Source: JASFRI01 sp050115015
GTDB taxonomy: Bacteria > Acidobacteriota > Polarisedimenticolia > CBDVAL01
Reading direction: 5' to 3'
NCBI GenBank assembly: GCA_050115015.1
Contig: JASFRI010000079.1
Span: forward strand, 1 to 12,877
Length of the DNA stretch: 12,877 nucleotides
Both the position numbers and the translations under genes were made by a program. This document shows, in pieces, positions 6,079 through 12,877 of the stretch. Under the pieces are notes generated by a model. That model had not been told where the DNA came from and did not search any database. It saw nothing but the letters and a program-made list of their open reading frames with translations. How positions within the stretch are numbered: position 1 is the first letter of the stretch; the number at the start of each line of letters is the position of its first letter.

Positions 6079-6113
6079 CTTCCTGAATGAGCGGAGGAAG
6101 CTGTCCCCGTATT
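6079..6113. repeat. Hairpin plus CTGTCCCCGTATT motif
   Basis: CTTCCT (6079-6084) and AGGAAG (6095-6100) form a 6-bp stem with a 10-nt loop, followed at once by CTGTCCCCGTATT (6101-6113). This motif resembles, from memory, sequences dispersed in many genomes beside REP-associated (Y1) transposases. Only one copy is in the window and no transposase is seen, so it could be a remnant or chance. It lies in the 213-bp gap (5925-6137) that otherwise holds no gene. Confidence 0.25.
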
Positions 6114-6137
6114 CTTGCGCTCACGAGCAACGTGCGG

Positions 6138-7634
6138 TCAGGCACCGCGGTCCGATGAGTCCCGCTCGGATAACGCGTCGTCGGAGCCGTCCAGCGGGAT
6201 GTTGCCGATCCCGTATTGATCACATCGATGGCGCCACCCTTCCCGGTCCAGGCTCCCCTCCGCGAGCTGCGCGGTCTCCGCGAATGGCTCCATCTCCCGA
6301 TCGCCCCGCTGCACCGAGATCGGTTCCCCTGGGCCGGCGGTCAGGGTCCAGCCGTGATCCACAAGGGCCGCCACCATGACTCCGCCGAGCACCTGGGAGG
6401 CCCGGCGCGTGGCATCGGTCCCCGGGATCGCCGGGTCACCCTCCCGCGACAGCGCCTCCGGCTGTGAGGCCAGGCGCGGGAGCAGCTCGGGCACCGAGGC
6501 GATCGTGGCGCCGGAAAGGAGGTCGGCGTGCTTGATCCGCAACCGGCGCCATGCGGGGAGATAGAGCTTCTCGCCGACCGCGTCCCACTCCACCGACTGC
6601 AGCGAGCCGATGACCTGCTTCTCGGCGAACCAGGTGAGCAGCTCCCGCTCCAGCCGCGGCAGGTGCTCCAGGAGCGTGATCGCCGGCGGACCGGAGCGGG
6701 GGAGGCCGGCCGGGTCCACCCCCAGCGCCGCCAGGCGTTCGGGGAGCGGGGGATGCGTCTCGTACGGGTTGTGCTTGCCTCCGGCCATCTCCTGCCGGAT
6801 GCCCTCCGAGACGGCACCCGCGATGGATGACGCCGCGAGGAACCGGCCGAAGCCGGCGGCGAGCGGGGGGACGAGTCCCGAGCTCAGCACGGGGATGGCC
6901 TCGTTTCTCCAGTAGGCGTCGTAGGCCATGGCGGCGCCGGCGATCGTCAGCAGGCCCGTGGCCAGGGGCGATGGTCCGAACTGCCCCGCTGCAAGCCGAT
7001 CCGCGGCCAGCTCCTGGTTTCGTGACACCGCCATCGTGATGCGCAGGAACAGGTTGCCGTACCACTGGAAGGGCTTCGACAGGATCGTGCTGTGCTGGGA
7101 CAGGTTCTGGAGCGTCCTCCCGATGGCCGCACGTGTCTTGTACACCCAGGGCCCTAGCTTCGTGTCGCCGCCATGGAAGTGGCCGAACTCGTGCGCCAGG
7201 ACCGCTTCCATCTCCTGCACGGTCAGCGTCTGCAGCAAGGGCAGCCCCAGGCCCATCACACGGCGGCTGCCGAACCCCATCACGCCGCCGCGCTGGCTCA
7301 CCCACGCGTTGACGTCGGGGACGAGATAGACCTCCACAGGCATCTGCTGCCGGGTGGCCTGGGCGACGGCGTCCAGACGCTCGAAGAGCTTCGGCTGTTC
7401 CGCGGGCTCCAGCCTTGGTCCCGGCGGTGCGAATCGGTCCGGCCGGGGCACGATGGACCAGAGGATGACGCCCGCGCCCACCAGGCAGAAGAGCACGAGG
7501 CGGGCATGGACCTTGTTCGCGTAGACGACCTCCGCGTAGGGAAGGTAGAGAAGGACTCCGGCGATCCCCACGGCCAGCAGGTAGAACCCGATCATCAGCA
7601 CCACGGCTAGCAGGGCACGGGCGGCAATGGACAT
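6138..7634 (-). CDS. Membrane-anchored M48 family zinc metalloprotease
   Basis: 498 residues. Two N-terminal membrane helices (about 7-33 and 46-62) precede the peptidase domain. The zinc site is visible: HEFGH at 148-152 gives ligands His148 and His152 and catalytic Glu149, and Glu208 in NQELAADRLAA supplies the third ligand with the usual Asp212. The upstream VNAWVSQRGGVMGFGSRRVMGLG segment and the later ETHPPLPERLAAL motif are typical of M48 proteins related to HtpX and Ste24. About 150 further residues at the C-terminus show no motif I recognise, so the protein is longer than HtpX. Known relatives degrade misfolded membrane proteins or act in membrane quality control; the substrate here is unknown. 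The ATG at 7634 has GGGAGGAG directly upstream. A candidate promoter lies about 190 bp upstream (7820-7848). Confidence 0.9.
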   Translation of the reverse strand: MSIAARALLAVVLMIGFYLLAVGIAGVLLYLPYAEVVYANKVHARLVLFCLVGAGVILWSIVPRPDRFAPPGPRLEPAEQPKLFERLDAVAQATRQQMPVEVYLVPDVNAWVSQRGGVMGFGSRRVMGLGLPLLQTLTVQEMEAVLAHEFGHFHGGDTKLGPWVYKTRAAIGRTLQNLSQHSTILSKPFQWYGNLFLRITMAVSRNQELAADRLAAGQFGPSPLATGLLTIAGAAMAYDAYWRNEAIPVLSSGLVPPLAAGFGRFLAASSIAGAVSEGIRQEMAGGKHNPYETHPPLPERLAALGVDPAGLPRSGPPAITLLEHLPRLERELLTWFAEKQVIGSLQSVEWDAVGEKLYLPAWRRLRIKHADLLSGATIASVPELLPRLASQPEALSREGDPAIPGTDATRRASQVLGGVMVAALVDHGWTLTAGPGEPISVQRGDREMEPFAETAQLAEGSLDREGWRHRCDQYGIGNIPLDGSDDALSERDSSDRGA

Positions 7635-7940
7635 GGCTCCTCCCGGTCAGGTCGGTGTGTGGCGGGGCGATGCGACGGGGCGTGTGCCACGGGGGGACCC
7701 GGAACCCGTCGCGGATGCATGGGATGCCTCCGTCGGATGCGGACTGTGGCCGCTGTGCGAACCGCATCACCTTCGTGGGCAGGGCGAAAGGGAATGCTAT
7801 CCCGGTGGCAGGCACGAGAACGCTACGAGGTCGGGAACAGCGTGTCAACCGCATGGCTCGCGATGAATCGCGGCCGGGTCGCGGCCCGGTGAGATGCTCT
7901 TGTGGGTGGCCTCCGGTTACCGTCCGCCGCACATTTTCGT
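7635..7940. other. Divergent regulatory region between protease and HNH genes
   Basis: No gene is supported. The plus-strand HNH frame is open back to 7655, but that part translates to a Cys/Arg/Gly-rich sequence without recognisable features. The region carries a candidate minus-strand promoter (7820-7848) and a small GC hairpin, CCGGG (7874-7878) and CCCGG (7885-7889). Confidence 0.5.
7820..7848 (-). promoter_or_regulatory. Candidate promoter for the M48 protease gene
   Basis: A perfect TTGACA (7848-7843), a 17-nt spacer and TAGCGT (7825-7820), which keeps the T1, A2 and T6 positions of the -10 consensus. The predicted start is near 7813, giving a leader of about 180 nt. The -10 is poor, so this is only moderately likely. 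Confidence 0.4.
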
Positions 7941-7969
7941 TTGACTTTCGCGCTTTGATGCCGAATAAT
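7941..7969 (+). promoter_or_regulatory. Promoter for the HNH gene in an AT-rich patch
   Basis: TTGACT (7941-7946, five of six), a 17-nt spacer and AATAAT (7964-7969, five of six). The predicted start is near 7976, only about 6 nt before the ATG at 7982, so the mRNA would be nearly leaderless. The patch from about 7931 to 7992 is markedly AT-rich against its surroundings and carries the inverted repeat ATTTTCG (7933-7939) and CGAAAAT (7974-7980) around the promoter. Confidence 0.6.
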
Positions 7970-7981
7970 GAAGCGAAAATA

Positions 7982-10459
7982 ATGCGAATATCACCGAACG
8001 GAAACGCCGCGATCTCCACCGGCTGCCACGAGCCGGATCCGCCGTCCTACGGGACGGGGGAGACGACCGCCCTGCCGCCCGGTCCCGCCACGGAGGCCGG
8101 CCACCGGGCGGGCCCTTCCGCACACCGGGAAGCGGAGCGGCAGCCCACCCTTGTCCCCGCGCCGGCAGAGCGAGGGGCACGGTCGGGAGCATCGTCGGCC
8201 ATCCCGGGGACGGCCAGAGAGCGGCTCGGGCTCGCGACGCCTCGCCCCACGACGGAACCCCTGCTGCGCGCCGATGCGCTCGCGGTCTCGCTCCGGGCGG
8301 CCGGGGAGCGCATCTCCCTCGCCCTCGGGAAGGCTCTTGCTGCGTTCACCGCCTGCCGCGGGTGGAGCGCGTTCGGTCACGCACGGCTCCGGGACCATGC
8401 CCGCGAGCGCTTCGGCCGCAGCGGACGCTGGGCCCGGGAATTGGCGGCTCTGGGCCGGGCGGTCGCGGCGCTGCCGAACCTGGGCAACGCGTTGTCCGGC
8501 GGCGATGGCGGGGCGCCCCTCGGCCGGGTCGCCGCAGGCCTCGTCGGCGGGATTGCCTCCCCGGAGTCGCTCCCCGCCTGGATCGCCCGGGCCCGCGCAC
8601 GGACCGTGCGCGAGCTGCGCGGCGAGATCCGGGAGGCCCGCGACGCCGGGTCGGTCTGGCCGCCGGGGCACGAAGCGGCCCGCGGGAAGGCGCCCCTCCG
8701 GCGGGAGCGGCCAGGGCCCGAGAGCACGCAGGTCCCGCAGGCCGGGATGGGCGCGGACGCCGAGGATGCCTCGCGGATTGAATGCCGTTCGCCACCGATC
8801 CGGGCCTCGCCCCGCGGTGAAGGTGTCTCGCGATCCACGACGAGCGCGGTCGAGCGGTCCTGCGAACCGGGACCCGCGGGCGGTCCCCTCGACCCGCACC
8901 GCGACGGGGTTGTGACGATGGACCGTTCGCAGAACGAGGGACCGGCATTGCCTCCGGCTGCTTGGCAGCCCCCTCCGCCCGCGCGGGAGTTCCGGGCGAA
9001 GGACGCGCCGGAGATGGCGATCCCCTCGACCTCACCTGCTTCGAATCTGCACCGGGAGGCCTCCCCCGACGACGAGCCCGGGGTGCTCGTGCGCTTCCTC
9101 GCTCCCGCGCCGGTGAAGGTCGCCTTCGACGAGGCCCTCGAGCTTTTTCGATCGGTGGAGGGCGGGCCCGGCACGGTGACCGCGTTCCTCTCGTCGCTGG
9201 TCGGCGAGGCGCGCGGCGCCGGGCTTTCCCCGGACGTGGACCGGCGGCCGCTGCGGCAGGGGATGCAACGCTCGGTCGTCGAGGGGGCGCTGGCACGATC
9301 CACGGACCGCTGGAGCCACCTTCCCGACGACGCCGACCCCTCCTGGGCCTTTGCGCTCGCCGGCGTGGAGCTGGACCGCCTCGCAGAGCTGGAGGCGGTC
9401 GCCGGCAGCGGCGGGGCCGCTGCCCTCGATGCCCAGGTCCGGGAGCTGCTCCGTCTCGAGGACGCCATCGGGCGGCGGCTCGGCCAATTGCTGGCCGAGA
9501 TGGCCGACCGCGGCGCCTGGTCCCGGCTGCGCTTCGCCTCCCTGGGTCACTACGCCGAGCAGCGCCTCGGCCTCTCGCGCACCGCCGCGGAGGATCGCGC
9601 ACGGCTGGCCCGGACGCTCCGGCGGCACCCGCGCCTGCGCGAGGCGTACGAGGACGGCCGCGTGGCCTACGAGGCCGCCCGGACGACCGCGCGCATCCTG
9701 GACGGCCTGGCGGGAGCGGCGGCGTGTGAGGGCGACTGGATCGCCCGCGCCCGAGAGGCCACCGTCAAGCGGCTGCGCGACGAGGCCCGGGCGCTGCTGC
9801 GCGAGCCGGGTCGCGTCGAGCCCCTGGACGACGCCGCGTGGCACCGCTCCCTGCAGCGCTCCGCCGGCACCACCCGCCGCCGGGTGCTACGGGCGGGATT
9901 GCAGGCCGCCGCGGAGCCCGCCCCGGATGTTTTCCTCCGCTTCCGCCTCCCCGCGCGCCTGGCCGGCGAGCTGTGCGGCGCGGTCGGCGCGGCGCGGGCG
10001 CTGCTGGAGCAGCGGGCCGGCGAGGTGCCCTGGGATGCGCCCTGGCCCGACCCCACACCCCTGCCCTCCATGCGGGCGGCCCGGATGTCTTCCGTCCGCT
10101 CCCGGCGGGTGCCGTCCTGGGTCGGCTTCCTGGCGCTGGTCGAGGAGTTCGTCCTGACCTGGGACGCCTCGCCGCCGCGGCGGCGGGACCGGATCTATGC
10201 ACGGGACGGCTGGCGCTGCATGGCCCCCGGCTGCTCCTCTCGCGGCAACCTGCAGGTGCACCACGTGGACTACCAGTCGCAGGGCGGCTCCGACGAGGAC
10301 GGCAACCTGGTCTGCCTCTGCGCCTTCCATCACCTGCGCGGGGAGCACGGCGACCGTCTCAGGGTGCGCGGGCAGGCTCCGGTCGGGCTGGTCTGGCGCC
10401 TCGGGCGGCCGGACCTCGCGGAGTGGTTCCGCAACGAGCGGCGGGTCCCTGCGCCATGA
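7982..10459 (+). CDS. HNH endonuclease-family protein with duplicated helical domain
   Basis: 825 residues from the ATG at 7982, chosen because a good promoter lies just upstream and no later in-frame start precedes the first domain; no clear ribosome binding site is present. Layout: Pro/Gly-rich disordered N-terminus (1-90); helical unit A (about 94-223, with FGHARLRDHARERFGRSGR); a long low-complexity linker (224-360); strand-helix unit B (about 366-413, VLVRFLAPAPVKVAFDEALEL); second helical unit A' (about 486-610, with FASLGHYAEQRLGLSRTAA); second unit B' (about 647-725, VFLRFRLPARL); HNH domain (736-790). The HNH part has Cys746-x4-Cys751, LQVHH (His760, His761), Asn775, Cys780-x2-His783 and His784, consistent with a zinc-stabilised HNH fold and an intact metal site. 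Similar DUF222-like HNH proteins occur in multiple copies in some genomes; their biological role is unclear. DNA cleavage is inferred. It converges on ligD, 21 bp away. Confidence 0.85.
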   Translation: MRISPNGNAAISTGCHEPDPPSYGTGETTALPPGPATEAGHRAGPSAHREAERQPTLVPAPAERGARSGASSAIPGTARERLGLATPRPTTEPLLRADALAVSLRAAGERISLALGKALAAFTACRGWSAFGHARLRDHARERFGRSGRWARELAALGRAVAALPNLGNALSGGDGGAPLGRVAAGLVGGIASPESLPAWIARARARTVRELRGEIREARDAGSVWPPGHEAARGKAPLRRERPGPESTQVPQAGMGADAEDASRIECRSPPIRASPRGEGVSRSTTSAVERSCEPGPAGGPLDPHRDGVVTMDRSQNEGPALPPAAWQPPPPAREFRAKDAPEMAIPSTSPASNLHREASPDDEPGVLVRFLAPAPVKVAFDEALELFRSVEGGPGTVTAFLSSLVGEARGAGLSPDVDRRPLRQGMQRSVVEGALARSTDRWSHLPDDADPSWAFALAGVELDRLAELEAVAGSGGAAALDAQVRELLRLEDAIGRRLGQLLAEMADRGAWSRLRFASLGHYAEQRLGLSRTAAEDRARLARTLRRHPRLREAYEDGRVAYEAARTTARILDGLAGAAACEGDWIARAREATVKRLRDEARALLREPGRVEPLDDAAWHRSLQRSAGTTRRRVLRAGLQAAAEPAPDVFLRFRLPARLAGELCGAVGAARALLEQRAGEVPWDAPWPDPTPLPSMRAARMSSVRSRRVPSWVGFLALVEEFVLTWDASPPRRRDRIYARDGWRCMAPGCSSRGNLQVHHVDYQSQGGSDEDGNLVCLCAFHHLRGEHGDRLRVRGQAPVGLVWRLGRPDLAEWFRNERRVPAP

Positions 10460-10480
10460 GACGGCCCGACGGAAGGCTCG

Positions 10481-12877
10481 CTAGACCTGCCGCCGGGCCT
10501 TCACCGCCTGCAGCCGCCGGTCGAGCTGCTCCAGCGCGTGGGGCAGGTCCGGCACCGCGTCCAGCACCGGCAGCACCGGGTCGGCGCGCATCCGGGCCAG
10601 CCGCCTCGGCAGGGTGCGGATCGTGAACTTCGCGATGTCGAGCTTCCGGTTCACCTCCCGCCAGCGCAGTGGCGTGGAGACCGGCGCCCCCGGCAGGGGA
10701 CGGACGCTGTAGGGGGACACCAGCAGCCGGCCGTGGCCGTTCTGAAGGTAGTCCACGTACACCCGGCCCTTGCGGGCGGCAAGGGTGCGGGCCACGGTCG
10801 CCTTGCCCGGCAGCTCCGCGGCCACGACCCGGGCCAGCAGCCCCGCCAGGGAGCGGGACTGCTCGTACGTGCAGAGCCGGCCGAGGGGGATCAGCACGTG
10901 CAGCCCCGTCGAACCGCTGGTCTTCACGAAGCAGTCCAGCTCGATCTCGTCGCAGAGCTTCTTGATGGCGCGGGCGACGGCCACCACGTCGGCGAAGGGG
11001 GCGCCCTTCGGGTCCAGGTCCAGGATCGTCCAGTCGGGCTTCTGGAGCGTCGCGACCCGGCTCGACCAGATGTGCAGCGGGATGGTGCCGAGGTTCGCCA
11101 GGTAGAGGAGCGTCTCCTCGTCGTCGGCGATGAAGTAGTGGATCTCCCGCTCGGCGTGCTCGCTCCACATCCGCTCCGTGCGGATCCACTCCGGCACGAA
11201 GTCCGGGGCGTCCTTCTGGAAGAACATCTTCCCGTCGATGCCGTCCGGGTAGCGGGTGAGGACCACCGGACGGTCGGCCAGGTAGGGGAGCAGCCAGCCG
11301 GACACGGAGCGGTAGAACTCGATCAGATCCCCCTTCGTGTAGCCGTCGTCGGGCCAGAAGACCTTGTCCCGGTTCGTGAAGGCGACCTCCCGGGCGGCGT
11401 CCTCGACGGGCACCGGCTCGAGCACCTCCCGGGGGCCGTCCCGGCGCACGCACTCCTCCGGCGCCTTGTCGTCGCGCAGCCGCAGGAAGACCGGATGGCG
11501 GAGCTGGCCCTCGTGGGTCCACTCCTTGTAGCGCACCTCGCAGACCTGCCGCGGCTCCACCCATGTGTGCCCGGACCCCGCGGGCATCGCGCCCCGGCAG
11601 GCGGGCTCCGCCCGGCGCTCCGCCTCGAGCGCGGCGCGCAGCGCCTTCAGGTCCTCGTCCCGGAAGCCGGTCCCGACCCGGCCGGCGTAGAGCAGCTCCT
11701 CCCCCTCGTGGATGCCCAGGTGCAGGGCGCCGAGCCCGGCCCGGCCGCGCTTCGGGGCTGTGAAGCCGACGATCACGAAGTCCTCGACCCGGTCCAGGCG
11801 GATCTTCAGCCAGTCCCCGGAGCGTCCGCTGGCGTAGGGGGCATCGGCCCGCTTGGCGACGATCCCCTCCAGCCGCATCCGGCGCACCCCCTCGTACATC
11901 CGCTCTCCCTCCACCTCGATGTGGTCCGCGTAGCGGATCGGCCCCACCGCCGGCAGGATGCGCTCAAGCAGCTCCTTGCGCTCGCGGAGGGGGAGCGGCC
12001 GCAGGTCGTGACCGTCGAAGGCGAGCAGGTCGAAGGCGAAGTAGGTCACCGGCTGCCGGACCGCCGCCCGCTCGATGTCGGCGCGCCGGGAGAGCCGGAA
12101 GCGCCCCTGCAGTCGCTGGAAGCTGGGCTTCCCCTCCGGGTCGAGGACCACCAGCTCGCCGTCGAGGACCAGGTCCGGGTAGGGGAGCGCGGTCAGGGCG
12201 CGGGCGATCTCCGGGAAGGTGGCGGTGGCATTCCCCCCCTTCCGGTAGCGCAGCCGGCCCTCGCCGTCCTCGCGGCCGGCCAGCAGCCGGAACCCGTCGT
12301 ACTTGAGCTCGAAGATCCAGCCGTCGCGGCGAAACGGCTCGCCGTGGGGCCGGGCCAGCATCAGGCCGATCTCCTCGGCGCGGACGGCCCGTCGCGGCGC
12401 CCGGCTCCGCTTCAGGGCGGCCCGGACCTCCCGGGCCGGGTCCCGTCCCTCGCCGAGCTCCTCGACGGTCAGCCCGGAGAGGATCGACCCCTCGGGCACC
12501 GGACGGACGCCGCCGGGATCCGCATGGGCGTCCGTCTTCTTGATCAGCAGCCAGTGCTTCGGCCCCCCCCTCGTCTTCACCAGGGTCCACAGCCCACGCA
12601 TCTTGTAGCCTCGCAGCTCGAACAGCAGCTTGCCATGCTCCAGCCCGTGCTTCTTTCCCGGCACCGGCACCCACATCCCCCGGTCCCAGATCACCATCGC
12701 CCCGGCGCCGTAGTTGTCCTTCGGGATGACCCCCTCGAAGTCGGCGTACTCCACGGGGTGGTCCTCCACCTTCATCGCCAGGCGCTTCTCGGCGGGGTCC
12801 AGGGAGGGCCCCTTGGGGACCGCCCAGGACTCCAGGACGCCGTTCATCTCCAGGCGCAGGTCCCAGTGCAGGTGGCT
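10481..12877 (-). CDS. ligD: NHEJ DNA ligase D (LigD), 5' end outside window
   Basis: 798 residues are present; a short N-terminal piece lies beyond base 12877, since the frame stays open to the edge (SHLHWDLRLEMNG). The ATG at 12847 is internal to the phosphoesterase domain and is not the start. Domains: 3'-phosphoesterase (about 1-125; LHWDLRLE, VEDHPVEYADFEGVIP); ATP-dependent ligase (about 160-470) with the AMP-accepting Lys192 in ELKYDGFR, DGELVVLD, EGIVAKR and GDWLKIR, then an OB fold; primase-polymerase (about 505-790) with Asp620 and Asp622 in DLDPKG, SGSTGLHVL, and Asp709 in VYVDYLQNG. This is the Pseudomonas-type order PE-LIG-POL; mycobacterial LigD has POL first. LigD trims, fills and seals double-strand breaks with the end-binding protein Ku, which is not in the window and may lie past the right edge. 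All visible catalytic residues are intact. Confidence 0.97.
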   Translation of the reverse strand, partial: SHLHWDLRLEMNGVLESWAVPKGPSLDPAEKRLAMKVEDHPVEYADFEGVIPKDNYGAGAMVIWDRGMWVPVPGKKHGLEHGKLLFELRGYKMRGLWTLVKTRGGPKHWLLIKKTDAHADPGGVRPVPEGSILSGLTVEELGEGRDPAREVRAALKRSRAPRRAVRAEEIGLMLARPHGEPFRRDGWIFELKYDGFRLLAGREDGEGRLRYRKGGNATATFPEIARALTALPYPDLVLDGELVVLDPEGKPSFQRLQGRFRLSRRADIERAAVRQPVTYFAFDLLAFDGHDLRPLPLRERKELLERILPAVGPIRYADHIEVEGERMYEGVRRMRLEGIVAKRADAPYASGRSGDWLKIRLDRVEDFVIVGFTAPKRGRAGLGALHLGIHEGEELLYAGRVGTGFRDEDLKALRAALEAERRAEPACRGAMPAGSGHTWVEPRQVCEVRYKEWTHEGQLRHPVFLRLRDDKAPEECVRRDGPREVLEPVPVEDAAREVAFTNRDKVFWPDDGYTKGDLIEFYRSVSGWLLPYLADRPVVLTRYPDGIDGKMFFQKDAPDFVPEWIRTERMWSEHAEREIHYFIADDEETLLYLANLGTIPLHIWSSRVATLQKPDWTILDLDPKGAPFADVVAVARAIKKLCDEIELDCFVKTSGSTGLHVLIPLGRLCTYEQSRSLAGLLARVVAAELPGKATVARTLAARKGRVYVDYLQNGHGRLLVSPYSVRPLPGAPVSTPLRWREVNRKLDIAKFTIRTLPRRLARMRADPVLPVLDAVPDLPHALEQLDRRLQAVKARRQV

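Noticed and set aside
5921..6223. 100-codon minus-strand frame between the DUF2569-like and M48 genes
   Set aside because: It overlaps the end of the M48 gene out of frame and lacks a ribosome binding site and motifs.
7655..7981. 109-residue upstream extension of the HNH protein
   Set aside because: It would cross the predicted promoter, and its translation is low-complexity with scattered Cys; the ATG at 7982 is preferred.
12845..12847. ATG at 12847 as the start of ligD
   Set aside because: It falls inside the conserved phosphoesterase motif, which continues in frame upstream to the window edge.
1..12877. CRISPR arrays, tRNA or rRNA genes, replication origin
   Set aside because: No spaced repeat array, no recognisable tRNA or rRNA sequence, and no DnaA-box cluster or iteron series was seen on reading the window.

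Overview
The window is strongly GC-rich and densely coded on both strands. It reads as chromosomal DNA of a free-living bacterium with a peptidoglycan division system. I cannot fix the phylum. The FtsL/FtsI layout and the HNH protein architecture remind me of deltaproteobacterial-grade, Acidobacteriota or Rokubacteria-like metagenome bins, but that is recollection and not proof.

Positions 1-2905 (minus strand) hold the start of a dcw (division and cell wall) cluster: mraZ, rsmH, ftsL and ftsI, with ftsI leaving the window at base 1. Every junction is a 4-base stop/start overlap (ATGA, ATGA, GTGA), so the genes form one translationally coupled unit. A TTGACA/TAGTAT promoter lies upstream of mraZ. 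Three GTGG boxes exactly 10 bp apart sit at its predicted start site, which is the arrangement expected of an MraZ autoregulatory operator.

Positions 2999-4726 hold two divergent genes: an exported protein with a beta-rich N-terminal region and HEAT-like helical repeats (minus), and a small CoA-binding, YccU-type protein (plus) that begins at a GTG behind a strong ribosome binding site. Positions 4727-5330 carry no gene. They contain a pair of 21-bp direct repeats, nested inverted repeats, and a 224-bp element with near-perfect 20-bp terminal inverted repeats that looks like a MITE or other non-autonomous insertion.

Positions 5331-7634 (minus) hold a DUF2569-like membrane protein and a membrane-anchored M48 zinc protease. 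From 7982 on the plus strand runs an 825-residue HNH nuclease-family protein built as a two-fold repeat (A-B-A'-B'-HNH), behind a good promoter in an AT-rich patch. It converges, 21 bp apart, on ligD (minus, 5' end outside the window), a three-domain NHEJ protein in the order phosphoesterase-ligase-polymerase. Its usual partner Ku is not in the window.

I do not see a clearly new multi-gene defence or metabolic system. The least explained items are the 224-bp inverted-repeat element, the duplicated HNH protein with its AT-rich promoter patch, and the exported HEAT-repeat protein.
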